This document shows positions 26,753 through 36,210 of a DNA stretch of 64,000 nucleotides, one piece after another. Where the stretch lies: the NCBI RefSeq assembly GCF_036077095.1, contig NZ_CP107960.1:558001-622000 (forward strand), in the 5' to 3' direction. How positions within the stretch are numbered: the first letter of the stretch is position 1; each line of letters starts with the position of its first letter. Source of the stretch: Streptomyces sp. NBC_00376 (GTDB lineage Bacteria > Actinomycetota > Actinomycetes > Streptomycetales > Streptomycetaceae). The notes beneath the pieces were generated by a model. The model ran no database searches. It worked only from the letters and a program-made list of their open reading frames with translations, and had not been told where the DNA came from. Made by a program: the position numbers and the translations under genes.

Positions 26753-28168
26753 TCAGGAAGGTTCGGTGTGCGGTGCGACGGTCCGGCGGGCGAGTGCCCA
26801 GTAGACGAGGGCCGAAACGACGGAGCCGAGCAGGGTGAGGTCGGCGCCGCCCAGCGGTGCGACCAGCGGGCCGGTCCACAGCTCGGAGTCGCAGGTCAGC
26901 GCGGCGAAGACCATGCCGGCGAGCAGCGCGGTCATGCCGGCGGGGTGGTAGCCGGAGCGGTACCAGTAGGCGCCGTCCGGTCCGGCGTGCAGGGCCGGTG
27001 CGTCGTAGTGGCAGCGGCGCATCACCATGTCCGCGAGGAACACACCGCCCCAGGGCGCGAACACGATGATGAGCAGTGAGAGGAAGGACAGCAGCGAACT
27101 GGTGAAGTCGGTGAGGAAGAGCGCGCAGAGGGAGCCCGCGGCGGTGACGGCCGCGCTGATGATGATGGCCCTGGAGCGGCTCCAGGGCACGCCGAGCACC
27201 TGGAGGTTCAGGCTCGACGAGTAGAGCGTGACGATGGAGTTGGTGACCGAGCCGCCGAGCACGAGTGCGAGGAAGAGCGGCTGGAACCATCCCGGCAGCA
27301 GCTTCTCGGCGCCCGCCACGGCGTCGGTCATGTCCGTCTGCGTGGCGGCGGCCACCCCGGCCACGCCCAGGGCGACCGAGGAGACGAAGCCGCCGAGGGC
27401 TCCGTACCAGGTGAGCGAGCGCAGCGAGGTCGTCCTCGGCAGGTAGCGCGTGTAGTCGGCGGGCATCGGGACGTACGAGAACGGCCCGGCCAGCATCACG
27501 ACGAAGGCGAGACTCCACCCGGAGGCGCCGGGGTGGACCGCCGCACCGCCGGTGTCGGCGCCCGGCAGCAGGAACACGAGGAGGGCGGCGAACCCGACGG
27601 CGAGTACGTACGCGATCCAGCGCTCGGCGAGCTGGACGGTGGCATGGCCCCAGAGGGCGACGAGGAACGTCAGCGCGAGGGTGATCAGCAGGGCGAGGGC
27701 CCGTCCGGCGTGGCCGGAGACCCATCCCAGATCGGCGAAGAACGCTTCGAGGGCGAGCGTGCCGACGACCGTGTTGAGGATGGTGTAGCCGATGCTGACC
27801 ACCCAGTTGAGCATTCCGGCGGGCCAGTTGCCACGCACGCCGAAGGAGGCCCGGGAGATCACCAGGGTGGCGGTGCCGGTGCGTACGCCGCTCAGCCCGG
27901 CTGCGCTGATGGCGAAGAACGCCAGTCCGCCGATGACGACGACGCCGGTCGCCTGCCAGAAGGAGAGCCCGAAGGCGACGGCCAGGGCGCCGTTGATGAC
28001 GTAGGTGAAGGTGAGGTTGGATCCGAACCAGAGCCAGAACAGATCCCTCGCGCCGCCGTGGCGCTCCTCGTCGGGAATCGGGTCGATGCCGTGCGTCTCG
28101 ACCTGGAAGGCCTGGTCGGTAGCCATGGTCCCACCGGGCGCTCTCGCGGTCGTCTCCTGCTGCGTCAT
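26753..28168 (-). CDS. NCS1-family purine/cytosine-type permease
   Basis: Cytoplasmic-membrane symporter of 471 residues with about twelve helices. The start FWLWFGSNLTFTYVINGALAVAFGLSFW with LVISRASFGVRGNWPAGMLNW is characteristic of the NCS1 nucleobase/hydantoin family, and FSYVPMPADYTRYLP is a conserved mid-protein motif. It is the first gene of an operon with the amidohydrolase. A perfect palindrome (28218-28252) lies 50 bases before its start, between it and the divergent TetR gene, so it is probably under that repressor. Confidence 0.9.
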   Translation of the reverse strand: MTQQETTARAPGGTMATDQAFQVETHGIDPIPDEERHGGARDLFWLWFGSNLTFTYVINGALAVAFGLSFWQATGVVVIGGLAFFAISAAGLSGVRTGTATLVISRASFGVRGNWPAGMLNWVVSIGYTILNTVVGTLALEAFFADLGWVSGHAGRALALLITLALTFLVALWGHATVQLAERWIAYVLAVGFAALLVFLLPGADTGGAAVHPGASGWSLAFVVMLAGPFSYVPMPADYTRYLPRTTSLRSLTWYGALGGFVSSVALGVAGVAAATQTDMTDAVAGAEKLLPGWFQPLFLALVLGGSVTNSIVTLYSSSLNLQVLGVPWSRSRAIIISAAVTAAGSLCALFLTDFTSSLLSFLSLLIIVFAPWGGVFLADMVMRRCHYDAPALHAGPDGAYWYRSGYHPAGMTALLAGMVFAALTCDSELWTGPLVAPLGGADLTLLGSVVSALVYWALARRTVAPHTEPS

Positions 28169-28217
28169 GCGGCCTGCCCCTCATCCGTGCGTGCTCCGGG
28201 AATCCCGGAACAGTACT

Positions 28218-28252
28218 TTGAATGCCGTTCTAAAAGTTAGAACGGCATTCAA
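28218..28252. promoter_or_regulatory. Perfect 16-bp palindromic operator
   Basis: TTGAATGCCGTTCTAA, the triplet AAG, and the exact inverted copy. It sits alone in a short AT-richer patch between the permease gene and the TetR gene, the expected place for the TetR operator controlling both. Confidence 0.88.
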
Positions 28253-28352
28253 GATGTGTCCGCGGGGGCCCGTCAAGACCTCCGCCGAAATCGGCGGGCC
28301 CGGAGGTGTCCCGTAAGGTCGTCACTGGGTCCACGGAAAAGGGAGGGGTGGC

Positions 28353-28955
28353 GTGGCGGCGACGCGACGGCGGGACGGGCATCTGGCCCGGGAACGCATG
28401 CTGGAGGAGGCGATGACGGCCATCGCCGAGGACGGCCTGGCCGGACTCACCATGTCGGCACTCGCCAAGCGCCTCGGCACCAGCGGCGGCCACATCCTCT
28501 ACTACTTCGGCAGCAAGGACCGGCTCCTCCTGGAGGTGCTGGGCTGGAGCGAGAGCGCACTCACCGAGGAGCGTCGGACACTGCTGGCCGGCCGGGCCGG
28601 CGCCGAACGCAAGCTCGGCCAGTTCATCGAGCTGTACCTCCCTCTCGGGCCGCGCGATCCGCGCTGGACGCTGTGGATCGAACTGTGGGCGCGTACCGCG
28701 TCGAACGAGCCGCTGCGACAGGCCCAGGCCGAGATCGACCGCGGCTGGCAGGAGGACCTCGAATCGCTTCTCGCCAAGGGCGTGCGGCAGGGCCGCTTCG
28801 CCGAGGACCTCGACACGGCGACCCGCGCTTCCGAACTCCTGGCCCTGCTCGACGGGTTGAGCACCCGTGTGGTCCTCGGCCAGCGCGGCGGGGACCGGGC
28901 GAGCGCGCTGCACATGGCGCTTTCGGCGACCGAGCGGCTGGTGGAGCGGGGTTAG
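28353..28955 (+). CDS. TetR-family regulator
   Basis: A 200-residue repressor. The HTH occupies about residues 10-58 (ARERMLEEAMTAIAEDGLAGLTMSALAKRLGTSGGHILYYFGSKDRLL) and the rest is the helical ligand-binding domain. GTG at 28353 with GGGAGGGG upstream. It is divergent from the NCS1 permease/amidohydrolase operon. The perfect palindrome at 28218-28252 is its probable operator; the ligand may be the transported compound or its product. Confidence 0.9.
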   Translation: MAATRRRDGHLARERMLEEAMTAIAEDGLAGLTMSALAKRLGTSGGHILYYFGSKDRLLLEVLGWSESALTEERRTLLAGRAGAERKLGQFIELYLPLGPRDPRWTLWIELWARTASNEPLRQAQAEIDRGWQEDLESLLAKGVRQGRFAEDLDTATRASELLALLDGLSTRVVLGQRGGDRASALHMALSATERLVERG

Positions 28956-29042
28956 GCTCTCCCGCTCGCGTCACGCCGGGGCATCCGGACCCGGCGGCAG
29001 CTCGCTACGGTTGGTTCGCAACACGGCGTGGAGGGGACCACA

Positions 29043-30515
29043 TTGACGCGGGTTGCGATTGTCGGTGGCGGGATCGGCGGCCTGGCCGCCGCGTTGTTCT
29101 TGGGGCGGCGGGGCCATCGGGTGGCCCTGTTCGAACGGGACGGTCACCGTCCGGGACCGGATGCCGACCGGGAATTCTTCGACTGGCACCGCCCCGGTGT
29201 GCCGCAGGCGGTCCAGCCGCACGGACTCCTGGCCCCGGTCCGGACCGTGCTTCGCGCCGAGGTTCCGGATGTGTACCGCGCGATGCTGCACATGGGCGCC
29301 CGGGAACGCAACGAATTCGAGTGGTTCGACGACCGCGGTCCCACCCGCCCCGGCGACGAGGACCTGGTGACGATCCAGACCCGGCGCATCGTACTGGAGG
29401 CCGCCCTGCACGATGCGGTGCACCGCGAGCCGGGCGTCGAGGTACGGCTCGGGGAGCCCGTCGAGGGGCTCCTCGTCGACCGGCGCGGTGACGTCCCGCG
29501 GGTCACGGGGGTACAGTCCGCCTCCGGGACGCACGATGCGGATCTGGTGCTCGATGCCGGGGGCCGCCGCTCGCCGGTGCCCCGCTGGCTGTCCGGGGCG
29601 GGCTGCCGGGACGCCGTCGTGGAGAACCACCGCGTCCAGATCGCGTACTTCTGCCGTTGGTACCGGCTGCGCCCCGACGGGCCGCGTGATGCCGGACGTG
29701 TCAAGGCGGGTTCGACCTCGGCGTTCGCGGTCGGCGGGGTATTCCCGTCGGACAACGGCATCTTCGCGGCCTCCTTGACGGTGTCCACCGCCGATCCGAC
29801 TCGCGCGGCACTGCGGGACCCTGCGGTGTTCGAGCGGGTCGCCCGGACGTTTCCCGCCATCGCGGCCTGGCTGGCGCTGGAGCCCGAGCCGGTCTCCGGA
29901 GTGCTCGCGATGGGGGGCCTGCACAATCGCTGGACCACACCGGCCGACGCCGACGGGCCCGTGGTCACCGGCCTCGTCGGCGTCGGGGACTCGGTCGCGT
30001 ACACCAATCCCACGATGGGACAGGGAGTGGCCATGGCCCTGGAGGCGGCGCAGTGGGTGGCCCGGAAAGCCGGTGCCGCCTCGAATCCGGCGGCGTTCAC
30101 CGGCGCATACCACCGATGGCTGTCGCAGACCCTGCGCCTGCGATTCGACGCCCAGGTCGCCGCGGACCGGGCCAACGCGGCTCAACTCGGTGATCCCGCA
30201 CGGGTGTCCACCGATCCACCCACCGCCGCCGCCCGCGAGCGGGCCGCCCTCGCCGCCTGCGCGTTCGACGACCCACTGGTCATGCGCGCACGCGCGAAGG
30301 TCCGCCACCTCCAGCTCACCGCCGATCAGGCGTACGGCACCGAAGAGGTACGCGCCCGGCTGGCCCACTGGCTCGGCCAACACCCGGACTTCGCACCCCG
30401 GTTCGACGGCCCCGACCGGGCGGAATGGGAGTCGGCCATAGGCCGGACGGAGAACGCCGCGGAACAGGCGGAGGACATCGACCGCGCCCTGCGCGCCGCC
30501 CGGCCCGGCCGCTGA
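29043..30515 (+). CDS. FAD-dependent monooxygenase/oxidoreductase (PHBH fold)
   Basis: A 490-residue flavoprotein. The FAD motif TRVAIVGGGIGGLAAALFLGRRGHRVALFER starts at residue 2, DADLVLDAGGRRSPVPRWL is the central DG-like motif, and VVTGLVGVGDSVAYTNPTMGQGVAMALEAAQ is the second FAD-binding GD motif. TTG at 29043 is preferred over the GTG at 29028 because GGAGG lies eight bases before it. It follows the TetR gene on the same strand after 87 bases. Substrate unknown. Confidence 0.85.
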   Translation: MTRVAIVGGGIGGLAAALFLGRRGHRVALFERDGHRPGPDADREFFDWHRPGVPQAVQPHGLLAPVRTVLRAEVPDVYRAMLHMGARERNEFEWFDDRGPTRPGDEDLVTIQTRRIVLEAALHDAVHREPGVEVRLGEPVEGLLVDRRGDVPRVTGVQSASGTHDADLVLDAGGRRSPVPRWLSGAGCRDAVVENHRVQIAYFCRWYRLRPDGPRDAGRVKAGSTSAFAVGGVFPSDNGIFAASLTVSTADPTRAALRDPAVFERVARTFPAIAAWLALEPEPVSGVLAMGGLHNRWTTPADADGPVVTGLVGVGDSVAYTNPTMGQGVAMALEAAQWVARKAGAASNPAAFTGAYHRWLSQTLRLRFDAQVAADRANAAQLGDPARVSTDPPTAAARERAALAACAFDDPLVMRARAKVRHLQLTADQAYGTEEVRARLAHWLGQHPDFAPRFDGPDRAEWESAIGRTENAAEQAEDIDRALRAARPGR

Positions 30516-30697
30516 CGAGCAGCGGAAGCACCCGAGCGACCTTTCATACCATTTTCGCACTGTTGTAACCCGTACAGGTGGTGTATCACTGGGTGTGGCC
30601 ATATGGTCGTTTCAGGGACGACGGCTGGAAGAAGGGCCCACGACCGACGACTGCGCCGGCCGGCGTGGGACCGGCCTCAGGCAGCCGAGGAGCCGAT

Positions 30698-31159
30698 ATG
30701 CACACACGCAAATTCAGGACAGCGCTCATGCTGTGCGCCGCCACGGCACTCGCGGCGGCGATTCCCGTTCCGGCATCCGCTTCCGCGTCAGCACGCGCCA
30801 CCACGGAGTCCCGCTCATCGACACGCGTGGTGGCCGTCGACTGCTTCTCGAACCCACAGGTACGGCCCGGCGACTTCCTGCTCGCCTGCGGCGACGGCAA
30901 CAACCGCCTCATCGACATCCACTGGTCCCACTGGGGATCGAATTCGGCCACGGGCAGGGCACTTGACGCGGTGAACGACTGCGATCCCTACTGCGCGGCC
31001 GGCAAGTTCCACACCTATCCCGTCATCATCCGGCTGGACCGACCGGAGTCCTGGAAGGCCCATCCCGAGCTGCGGCAGTTCACCCGCATGCAGCTCGTCT
31101 ACACCGACGGCAGGCCGGCATACACCGAGCGGGTCATGACGCACGAGCTCTGGGACTGA
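30698..31159 (+). CDS. Small secreted protein, unknown function
   Basis: A 153-residue protein with a signal peptide (HTRKFRTALMLCAATALAAAIPVPASA). The mature part is rich in aromatic residues and has four Cys (VDCFSNP, LACGDGNN, NDCDPYCAAG) likely to form disulphides, with motifs CGDGNNRLIDIHWSHWG and FHTYPVIIRLDRP. Related small secreted proteins occur widely in actinobacteria without assigned function. ATG at 30698 has GAGGAG just upstream. Confidence 0.8.
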   Translation: MHTRKFRTALMLCAATALAAAIPVPASASASARATTESRSSTRVVAVDCFSNPQVRPGDFLLACGDGNNRLIDIHWSHWGSNSATGRALDAVNDCDPYCAAGKFHTYPVIIRLDRPESWKAHPELRQFTRMQLVYTDGRPAYTERVMTHELWD

Positions 31160-31208
31160 CCGCTCCCGGGCCCGGCCGCGACGGAACACCGGCCGCGAGG
31201 TGATGTGC

Positions 31209-32459
31209 GTGAACGCTCGCGAATGCACAGGGAACACCGGCGGCCGATGGCGGCCCGGGTACGTGGCCGCCGCAACGGTCTTCGCCATCGGGATGGCCGG
31301 CACCACCCTGCCCACCCCGTTGTACGGGCTCTACCAGGAACAGCAGGGATTCTCCGAGCTGATGGTGACGGTCGTCTTCGCCGTCTACGCCGTCGCCGTG
31401 ATCACGGTGCTGCTGGTGGCGGGGAACTACTCCGACGAGAGCGGCCGCAGACCTGTGCTGTTGTGCGCACTGGGCCTGTCGGCGGCGAGCGCGGGGTGCT
31501 TCCTGGCGGAAGGGGGTCTGCCGCTGCTCTTCGCGGGGCGGCTGCTGTCCGGCTGCGCGGCCGGTCTGCTGAGCGGAGCGGCGACGGCGGCCGTGATCGA
31601 ACTGGCGGGCCCCGGGCACAAGGCACGTGCGGGGTTCGCCGCCACCGCGGCGAACATGGGCGGTCTGGGCTGCGGGCCCCTGCTCTCCGGAATCCTCGCG
31701 CAGTACACGCCCTGGCCGCTGACGCTTCCGTTCTGGGTCCATCTGGGCCTGGTGACCCTGGCCTGCGGGATCACCTGGCTCCTGCCGGAGACCGTCGCCG
31801 AGCCGAAGCGCCGGCCGCGCCTGAGGCCACAGGGGCTGTCCGTCCCCTCCGAGGTGAAGGGGGTCTTCCTGCCCGCCTCGCTGGCGGCCTTCGCCGGCTT
31901 CGCGCTTCTGGGACTGTTCACGGCGGTCGCACCGAGCTTCGCCGAGCGGACGCTCGGTGTGCACAATCCGGCGGTCTCGGGCGCCGTGGTCTTCTCCGTG
32001 TTCCTCGCTTCGACGGTCGGACAGTCCCTGTCCCAGCGGATCGGCGCACGACTCGCACTCCCGGTCGGCTGCGGCATCCTCGTCGCCGGACTCCTGCTGG
32101 TGGCGTCCTCGCTGATCGCCGAATCCCTGCTCCTGCTCGTCCTGGGCGCCCTGTGCGGCGGCACCGGCCAGGGGCTGGCCTTCCGTGCCGCGCTCACCCT
32201 GATCAGCGGCGTGGCCCCGGCACGCAATCGCGGCGGCACCATTTCGGCGTTCTTCGTCGTCGCCTACGGCGGGATCTCGCTGCCGGTGGTCGGCGTCGGC
32301 GCCCTGGCGACCTGGCTCGGGCTGCGCCAGGCCGGGCTGATCTTCGCGGGCTGCGTGATGCTGCTGGCGGCGGGCGCCGGCACGTACGCGGCGCGCAGGC
32401 TGCCCCGGGTGCCGGATCTGCAACCGGGACCACCGCCCACGGCGTCCTCCCGGTCCTGA
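31209..32459 (+). CDS. MFS transporter, drug-efflux type
   Basis: About 416 residues with twelve helices. Loop 2-3 has the conserved GNYSDESGRRPVL pattern, and ARAGFAATAANMGGLGCGPLLSGILAQYTPW is the fifth-helix motif C-like region of exporters. GTG at 31209 is eight bases after GAGG; GTG 31200 overlaps that site and ATG 31203 is too close. No regulator is adjacent. The DNA after its stop is a broken kinase gene, so its own 3' end is intact by chance or by selection. Confidence 0.88.
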   Translation: MNARECTGNTGGRWRPGYVAAATVFAIGMAGTTLPTPLYGLYQEQQGFSELMVTVVFAVYAVAVITVLLVAGNYSDESGRRPVLLCALGLSAASAGCFLAEGGLPLLFAGRLLSGCAAGLLSGAATAAVIELAGPGHKARAGFAATAANMGGLGCGPLLSGILAQYTPWPLTLPFWVHLGLVTLACGITWLLPETVAEPKRRPRLRPQGLSVPSEVKGVFLPASLAAFAGFALLGLFTAVAPSFAERTLGVHNPAVSGAVVFSVFLASTVGQSLSQRIGARLALPVGCGILVAGLLLVASSLIAESLLLLVLGALCGGTGQGLAFRAALTLISGVAPARNRGGTISAFFVVAYGGISLPVVGVGALATWLGLRQAGLIFAGCVMLLAAGAGTYAARRLPRVPDLQPGPPPTASSRS

Positions 32460-32460
32460 G

Positions 32461-33905
32461 TACGGGACAGCCCTTGCCCGGCCGGGCACTGCCCGTCGAG
32501 ACGGTGGTGCTGCTGATCGCGGGCATGGCCGAGGCATTGCACGTCATCCACGGCGCGGGCATCGTCCACCGCGACCTCAAGCCGTCCAGCGTGCTGCTCG
32601 CCGCCGACGGCCCCCGCGTCATCGACTTCGGCATCGCCCACGCCGCCGACGCGACCTCGCTCACCAGCAGCGGCGTCACCATCGGCCCCCCTCGTTCATG
32701 GCGCCGGAGCAGGCTGCCGGGCGCAAGGTGACCCCGGCCACCGACGTCTTCGCGCTCGGTCAGGTGGCGGCGTACGCGTCGACGGGGGGCACCGGCGTTC
32801 GGCGAGGGTCCTCGCACGGTGTTCTCTACCGGATCGTCCACGAGGAGCCCGACCTCACCCACGTCCCGCCGCGACTGATGGAGCTGGTCAGCCGCTGCCT
32901 CGCCAAGGACCCGGCGGCCAGGCCGTCGATCGCCGAGGTCATCGCACTCTGCCAGTCCGCGAACGCGGAGACGGTGCTGCGCCGCCCCGAGTACTGGCTG
33001 CCCGCCCCGGTCTCCGCCGACATCACGGTACGCGCGGCGGCACCGGCCCCGGTCCAGACCCCGCCGCCTCCGGGCTACGGCCCGCCCGTGGCGCAGCAGC
33101 TCACTCAGCCGGCTCAGCCCTCTCCCGTCCCGCCGCAGCCGCAGCCCCCGTACCAGGTGCCCCATCCGGCCCAGGGCCAGGCGCACGCCAACGCCTACGC
33201 CCCGCCCCAGTTCCCGACGCAGGCGCAGACGTACCCCGGCACCCCCGGCGCCGCGGACCGCGCCGCAGGCGCCCCAGCGCCCCGGGGGCTCAGGCAAGCG
33301 GCGTGCGGTCACCGCCATCGCCGCCGCGCCGGTCCTCGGCGTCGTGGCCGGCGGCACGCTGTACTTCCTGCTCAAGAAAGACGATCAGAAGTCGCAGGCG
33401 AGCAGCTCCTCGGGCGACAGCCAGACGAGCGGCACGACCGGCAACCAGAAGCCGAGCGGGGACAAGGACACCGACTTCAAGCCGAGCACCAAGCCCCGGC
33501 CGGAGCCCGCCGATTACAAGGGCATCAATCTGCCGGCCGGCTACCACCTGACGCTCGGGGACAAGACGACGTCTGGCCCCAGAAGGGCGAGGACGGTGAG
33601 TACGAGCTCTCCTGCGACACCGGCGGGTACCTCGACTCCGAGACCACGGGCGGCACTCTCGTGCTGCTCGATCCGGGGCAGGTGGTCTCGCTCGATGTCT
33701 GCCTCGCGGATACCCGGTTCACCGAGACCATCGAGCTCAGCACGCTCTCCAAGGGCAGGTCAGGCAGATCTGCGTCACGACGGGTACCGGACACATGGGC
33801 CTCATGGCGGTCCAGGGGCTCCCGAGCGAGGATTCGCCCAGCGAGTACATGACGCTGGACCTCACCTTCTGGCGCAACGCCGCCGGGTCCGCCACCGGCA
33901 GCTGA
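32461..33905 (+). pseudogene. Ser/Thr protein kinase, N-lobe missing and several frameshifts
   Basis: Pieces of a membrane kinase lie in order in three frames. Catalytic loop: IVHRDLKPSSVLL, then VIDFGIAHAADATSL (frame of 32461). After a shift near 32690: MAPEQAAGRKVTPATDVFALG, with a local +1/-1 pair near 32785-32813, then the Pro-rich linker. After a shift near 33250-33290: AVTAIAAAPVLGVVAGGTLYFLL (membrane helix). Near 33570 another shift gives WPQKGEDGEYELSCDTGGYLD, and near 33760 one gives QICVTTGTGHMGLMAVQGLP to the TGA at 33903. The glycine loop and catalytic Lys are absent altogether. It cannot make a working kinase. Confidence 0.88.
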
Positions 33906-34062
33906 GCCCTCCGCAGTACGGTACGTCGCCTCGGCCTCCGCAGGACGCGGAGGCCGGGACGACCCGCCCGGTACGCCCCGGACGTCTCCGGGGTCCTCCC
34001 GGTGGCAGGGCCGGCCGGATCCGGGCCAGCATTGACCCATGTCGCTCGATCAAGGAGACCTC

Positions 34063-34917
34063 ATGCCTACAGCAGTACTCGGTGCGACCGGTGGTCAGGG
34101 GGGCGCGGTGGTCGCCGCCCTGCTGGAGGCGGGGCGTGCCGTACGGGCCGTCGTGCGTGATCCCGGGAGTGGGCGGGCCCGTGCGCTGGCGGCGGCCGGA
34201 GCGGAGGTCGTGCCGGGCGATCTGTTCGACGCGGCCTCGCTCGCCGAGGCGTTCCGGGGGGCGAAGGCCGCGTTCGCCGTCACCACCCCGTTCCAGGACG
34301 GCCTGGATGCCGAGGTCGCCCAGGGCGCGGCCATCGTGCGGGCGGCCAGGGACGCCGAGCTGCCCCATCTGGTGCTGGCCTCCGTCGCCAGTGCGGACCA
34401 GGACACCGGTGTCCCGCACTTCGAGACCAAGGCCAGGACCGAGGAACTGCTGGCCCACTCGGGGCTGCCGGCGACGGTGGTGGCGCCGACCTATTTCTAT
34501 GACAACGCCCTGGGCTCCCGGGACGAGGTGGCCGCCGGTCTCCTCACCATGCCGATTCCCGGTGACACTCCCCTCCAGCAGGTTGCACGGCAGGATCTGG
34601 GACGGGTCGTGGCCGCGGTCGTCGCCGATCCGGACCGCTGGACCGGGCAGCGGATCGAGGTCGCCGGCGACGATCCCACGCCGGTCCGGATGGCCGAGGA
34701 GATCGGGCGGGCCGCGGGTGGCACGGTCGCGTTCCGCCAGTCGTCGCTGGAGGAACTGCGCACCGTGAACCCCGACATGTTTGCGATGTACAGCTTCTTT
34801 GCGAACGGCGGTTACCGGGTGGACATGGCGGCGCTGCGGACACAGTTCCCCGCCGTCCCCTGGACCTCCTACGCCACGTGGGCGGACGCCCAGGACTGGC
34901 CCGAGCCCCGGGGGTGA
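34063..34917 (+). CDS. NmrA-family NAD(P)-binding oxidoreductase
   Basis: A 284-residue Rossmann protein. The nucleotide motif TAVLGATGGQGGAVVAALLEAG starts at residue 3, and VRAVVRDPGSGRARAL, GAEVVPGDLFDAASL and PATVVAPTYFYDN follow the NmrA/quinone-reductase-2 pattern. ATG at 34063 has AAGGAG; an in-frame ATG at 34039 is less likely. Converges on the P450 gene with a gap of 25 bases. Confidence 0.88.
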   Translation: MPTAVLGATGGQGGAVVAALLEAGRAVRAVVRDPGSGRARALAAAGAEVVPGDLFDAASLAEAFRGAKAAFAVTTPFQDGLDAEVAQGAAIVRAARDAELPHLVLASVASADQDTGVPHFETKARTEELLAHSGLPATVVAPTYFYDNALGSRDEVAAGLLTMPIPGDTPLQQVARQDLGRVVAAVVADPDRWTGQRIEVAGDDPTPVRMAEEIGRAAGGTVAFRQSSLEELRTVNPDMFAMYSFFANGGYRVDMAALRTQFPAVPWTSYATWADAQDWPEPRG

Positions 34918-34942
34918 CTCCGCGCACCGCGGACAGGTGGTT

Positions 34943-36145
34943 CTACCAGGTCGCAACGATCCGCTGTGGGCTGCGGGAGGTGGTGCCCAGGTGCCATTCG
35001 ACGGTTTCCAGGGGCTGGGCCAGGCGCAGGCCGGGGAAGCGCGCTGCGAGCCGGTGCAGGGCGAGCCGGAGTTCCAGCCTGGCCAGCCAGGCGCCCAGGC
35101 AGTAGTGCGCGCCCGCTCCGAACGCCAGGGTGGGCGCCGCCAGGGGCGCGAACAGGTCGTCGAGCGGCCGGGGCGGGAACACCTCGGGGTCGCGGTTGGC
35201 CGCGCCGCAGTCGGCGAGGACCACCGCTCCCGCCGGGATAGTCACGCCGCCGACCTCCGTGTCGGTCGCGGCGTGGCGTGCGGTCCCCCGGTCGTCGCCG
35301 AGCGGAATCAGGTGCAGCAGGCGGTCCGCCAGTGTGCCGGCGGCCTTTTCGTCCGATCCGAGCCGGGGCCAGACCTCCGGTCGCTCACCGAGCAGATAGA
35401 GCAGTGAATTGCTGAGCATCGTCATCGTGCTGTCATGGCCGCCCACGATCAGCCCGCATACCAGGTGGACGAGTTGACTCTCCGGGATGCCGCCCTCCTC
35501 GTCGGCCGCCTGTACCAGCACGCTGGGCAGGTCGTCGCCCGGCTGCTTCCGCCGCCCGGCCAGCAGCCCGGCTCCGAAAGCTGCGAACTCCGCCAGCACG
35601 GAGGCCGTTTCCTCGTCGGGGTGGGAACCGTCCGAGAAGGCGTACTGGCTCCAGTGGCGCAGCGACTCCTGGGCTTCGCTGTCGAGGCCCATCACCCTGC
35701 TGATCACGGCGACCGGGAGCGGGAGGGTGAAGCCGGCCACCAGGTCCGCCGGGCGTGCGCTGTCCGCGAGTTCGTCCAGGCGCTGTTCGACGATCTCGGC
35801 GATCCAGGGACGCCAGCGGGCGACGGCCCTGGGCGTGAAGGCGCGCCGCATGGTGCGGCGCAGGCGCAGATGGTCCTCGCCGTCCTGGTTGAAGATCAGG
35901 TCGATGCTGCTCACCAGACCGGATTCACCCGACCGGGACGGGGAGTCCGGCGGGTGGAGCTCGGCGCGTCCGAACCGGGGGTCGGTCAGCACCATGCGCA
36001 CGTCGGCGTATCGGCTCACCAGCCAGGCCGGGGTCCCATCGGGTAACTCGACGGGCCGGGGTGGGCCGGGTGGGTCGAAGTCCAGCCGGTGCAGCGGGGG
36101 CAGGGGCGGGCCGGGGCGGATGTGGGCGTCGGCGGGGCAGGACAC
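34943..36145 (-). CDS. ftdF: Cytochrome P450 of the PTM cluster
   Basis: Haem-thiolate monooxygenase of 400 residues, last gene of the PTM operon, where the family member hydroxylates or oxidises the finished macrolactam. The I-helix is GLIVGGHDST (231-240) and the haem loop FGAGAHYCLG carries Cys 349. The K-helix ExxR is lost: the segment usually read as EELLR is DRLLH here (Arg 275, His 278). A TTA codon occurs at codon 34 (36046-36044), making it a bldA target. The start is GTG at 36145 with AGGAGG just upstream. It starts 65 bases after ftdE ends. Function in this strain is inferred from cluster position. Confidence 0.9.
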   Translation of the reverse strand: MSCPADAHIRPGPPLPPLHRLDFDPPGPPRPVELPDGTPAWLVSRYADVRMVLTDPRFGRAELHPPDSPSRSGESGLVSSIDLIFNQDGEDHLRLRRTMRRAFTPRAVARWRPWIAEIVEQRLDELADSARPADLVAGFTLPLPVAVISRVMGLDSEAQESLRHWSQYAFSDGSHPDEETASVLAEFAAFGAGLLAGRRKQPGDDLPSVLVQAADEEGGIPESQLVHLVCGLIVGGHDSTMTMLSNSLLYLLGERPEVWPRLGSDEKAAGTLADRLLHLIPLGDDRGTARHAATDTEVGGVTIPAGAVVLADCGAANRDPEVFPPRPLDDLFAPLAAPTLAFGAGAHYCLGAWLARLELRLALHRLAARFPGLRLAQPLETVEWHLGTTSRSPQRIVATW

Positions 36146-36210
36146 GGGGCCTCCTGGCTTGCACGGGTGCGGCGAACTGCTGGGGGGCGGGGGTTGCGCC
36201 GGGCAGGGGG

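Noticed and set aside
25035..28184. A 1049-residue fusion of the amidohydrolase with an upstream domain
   Set aside because: The extra part is a frame-shifted shadow of the NCS1 permease; a good ATG with AAGGAG sits at 26687.
28218..28252. Reading the 16-bp palindrome as a terminator
   Set aside because: It is upstream of both divergent genes, is not GC-rich, and has a three-base loop; an operator is the better reading.
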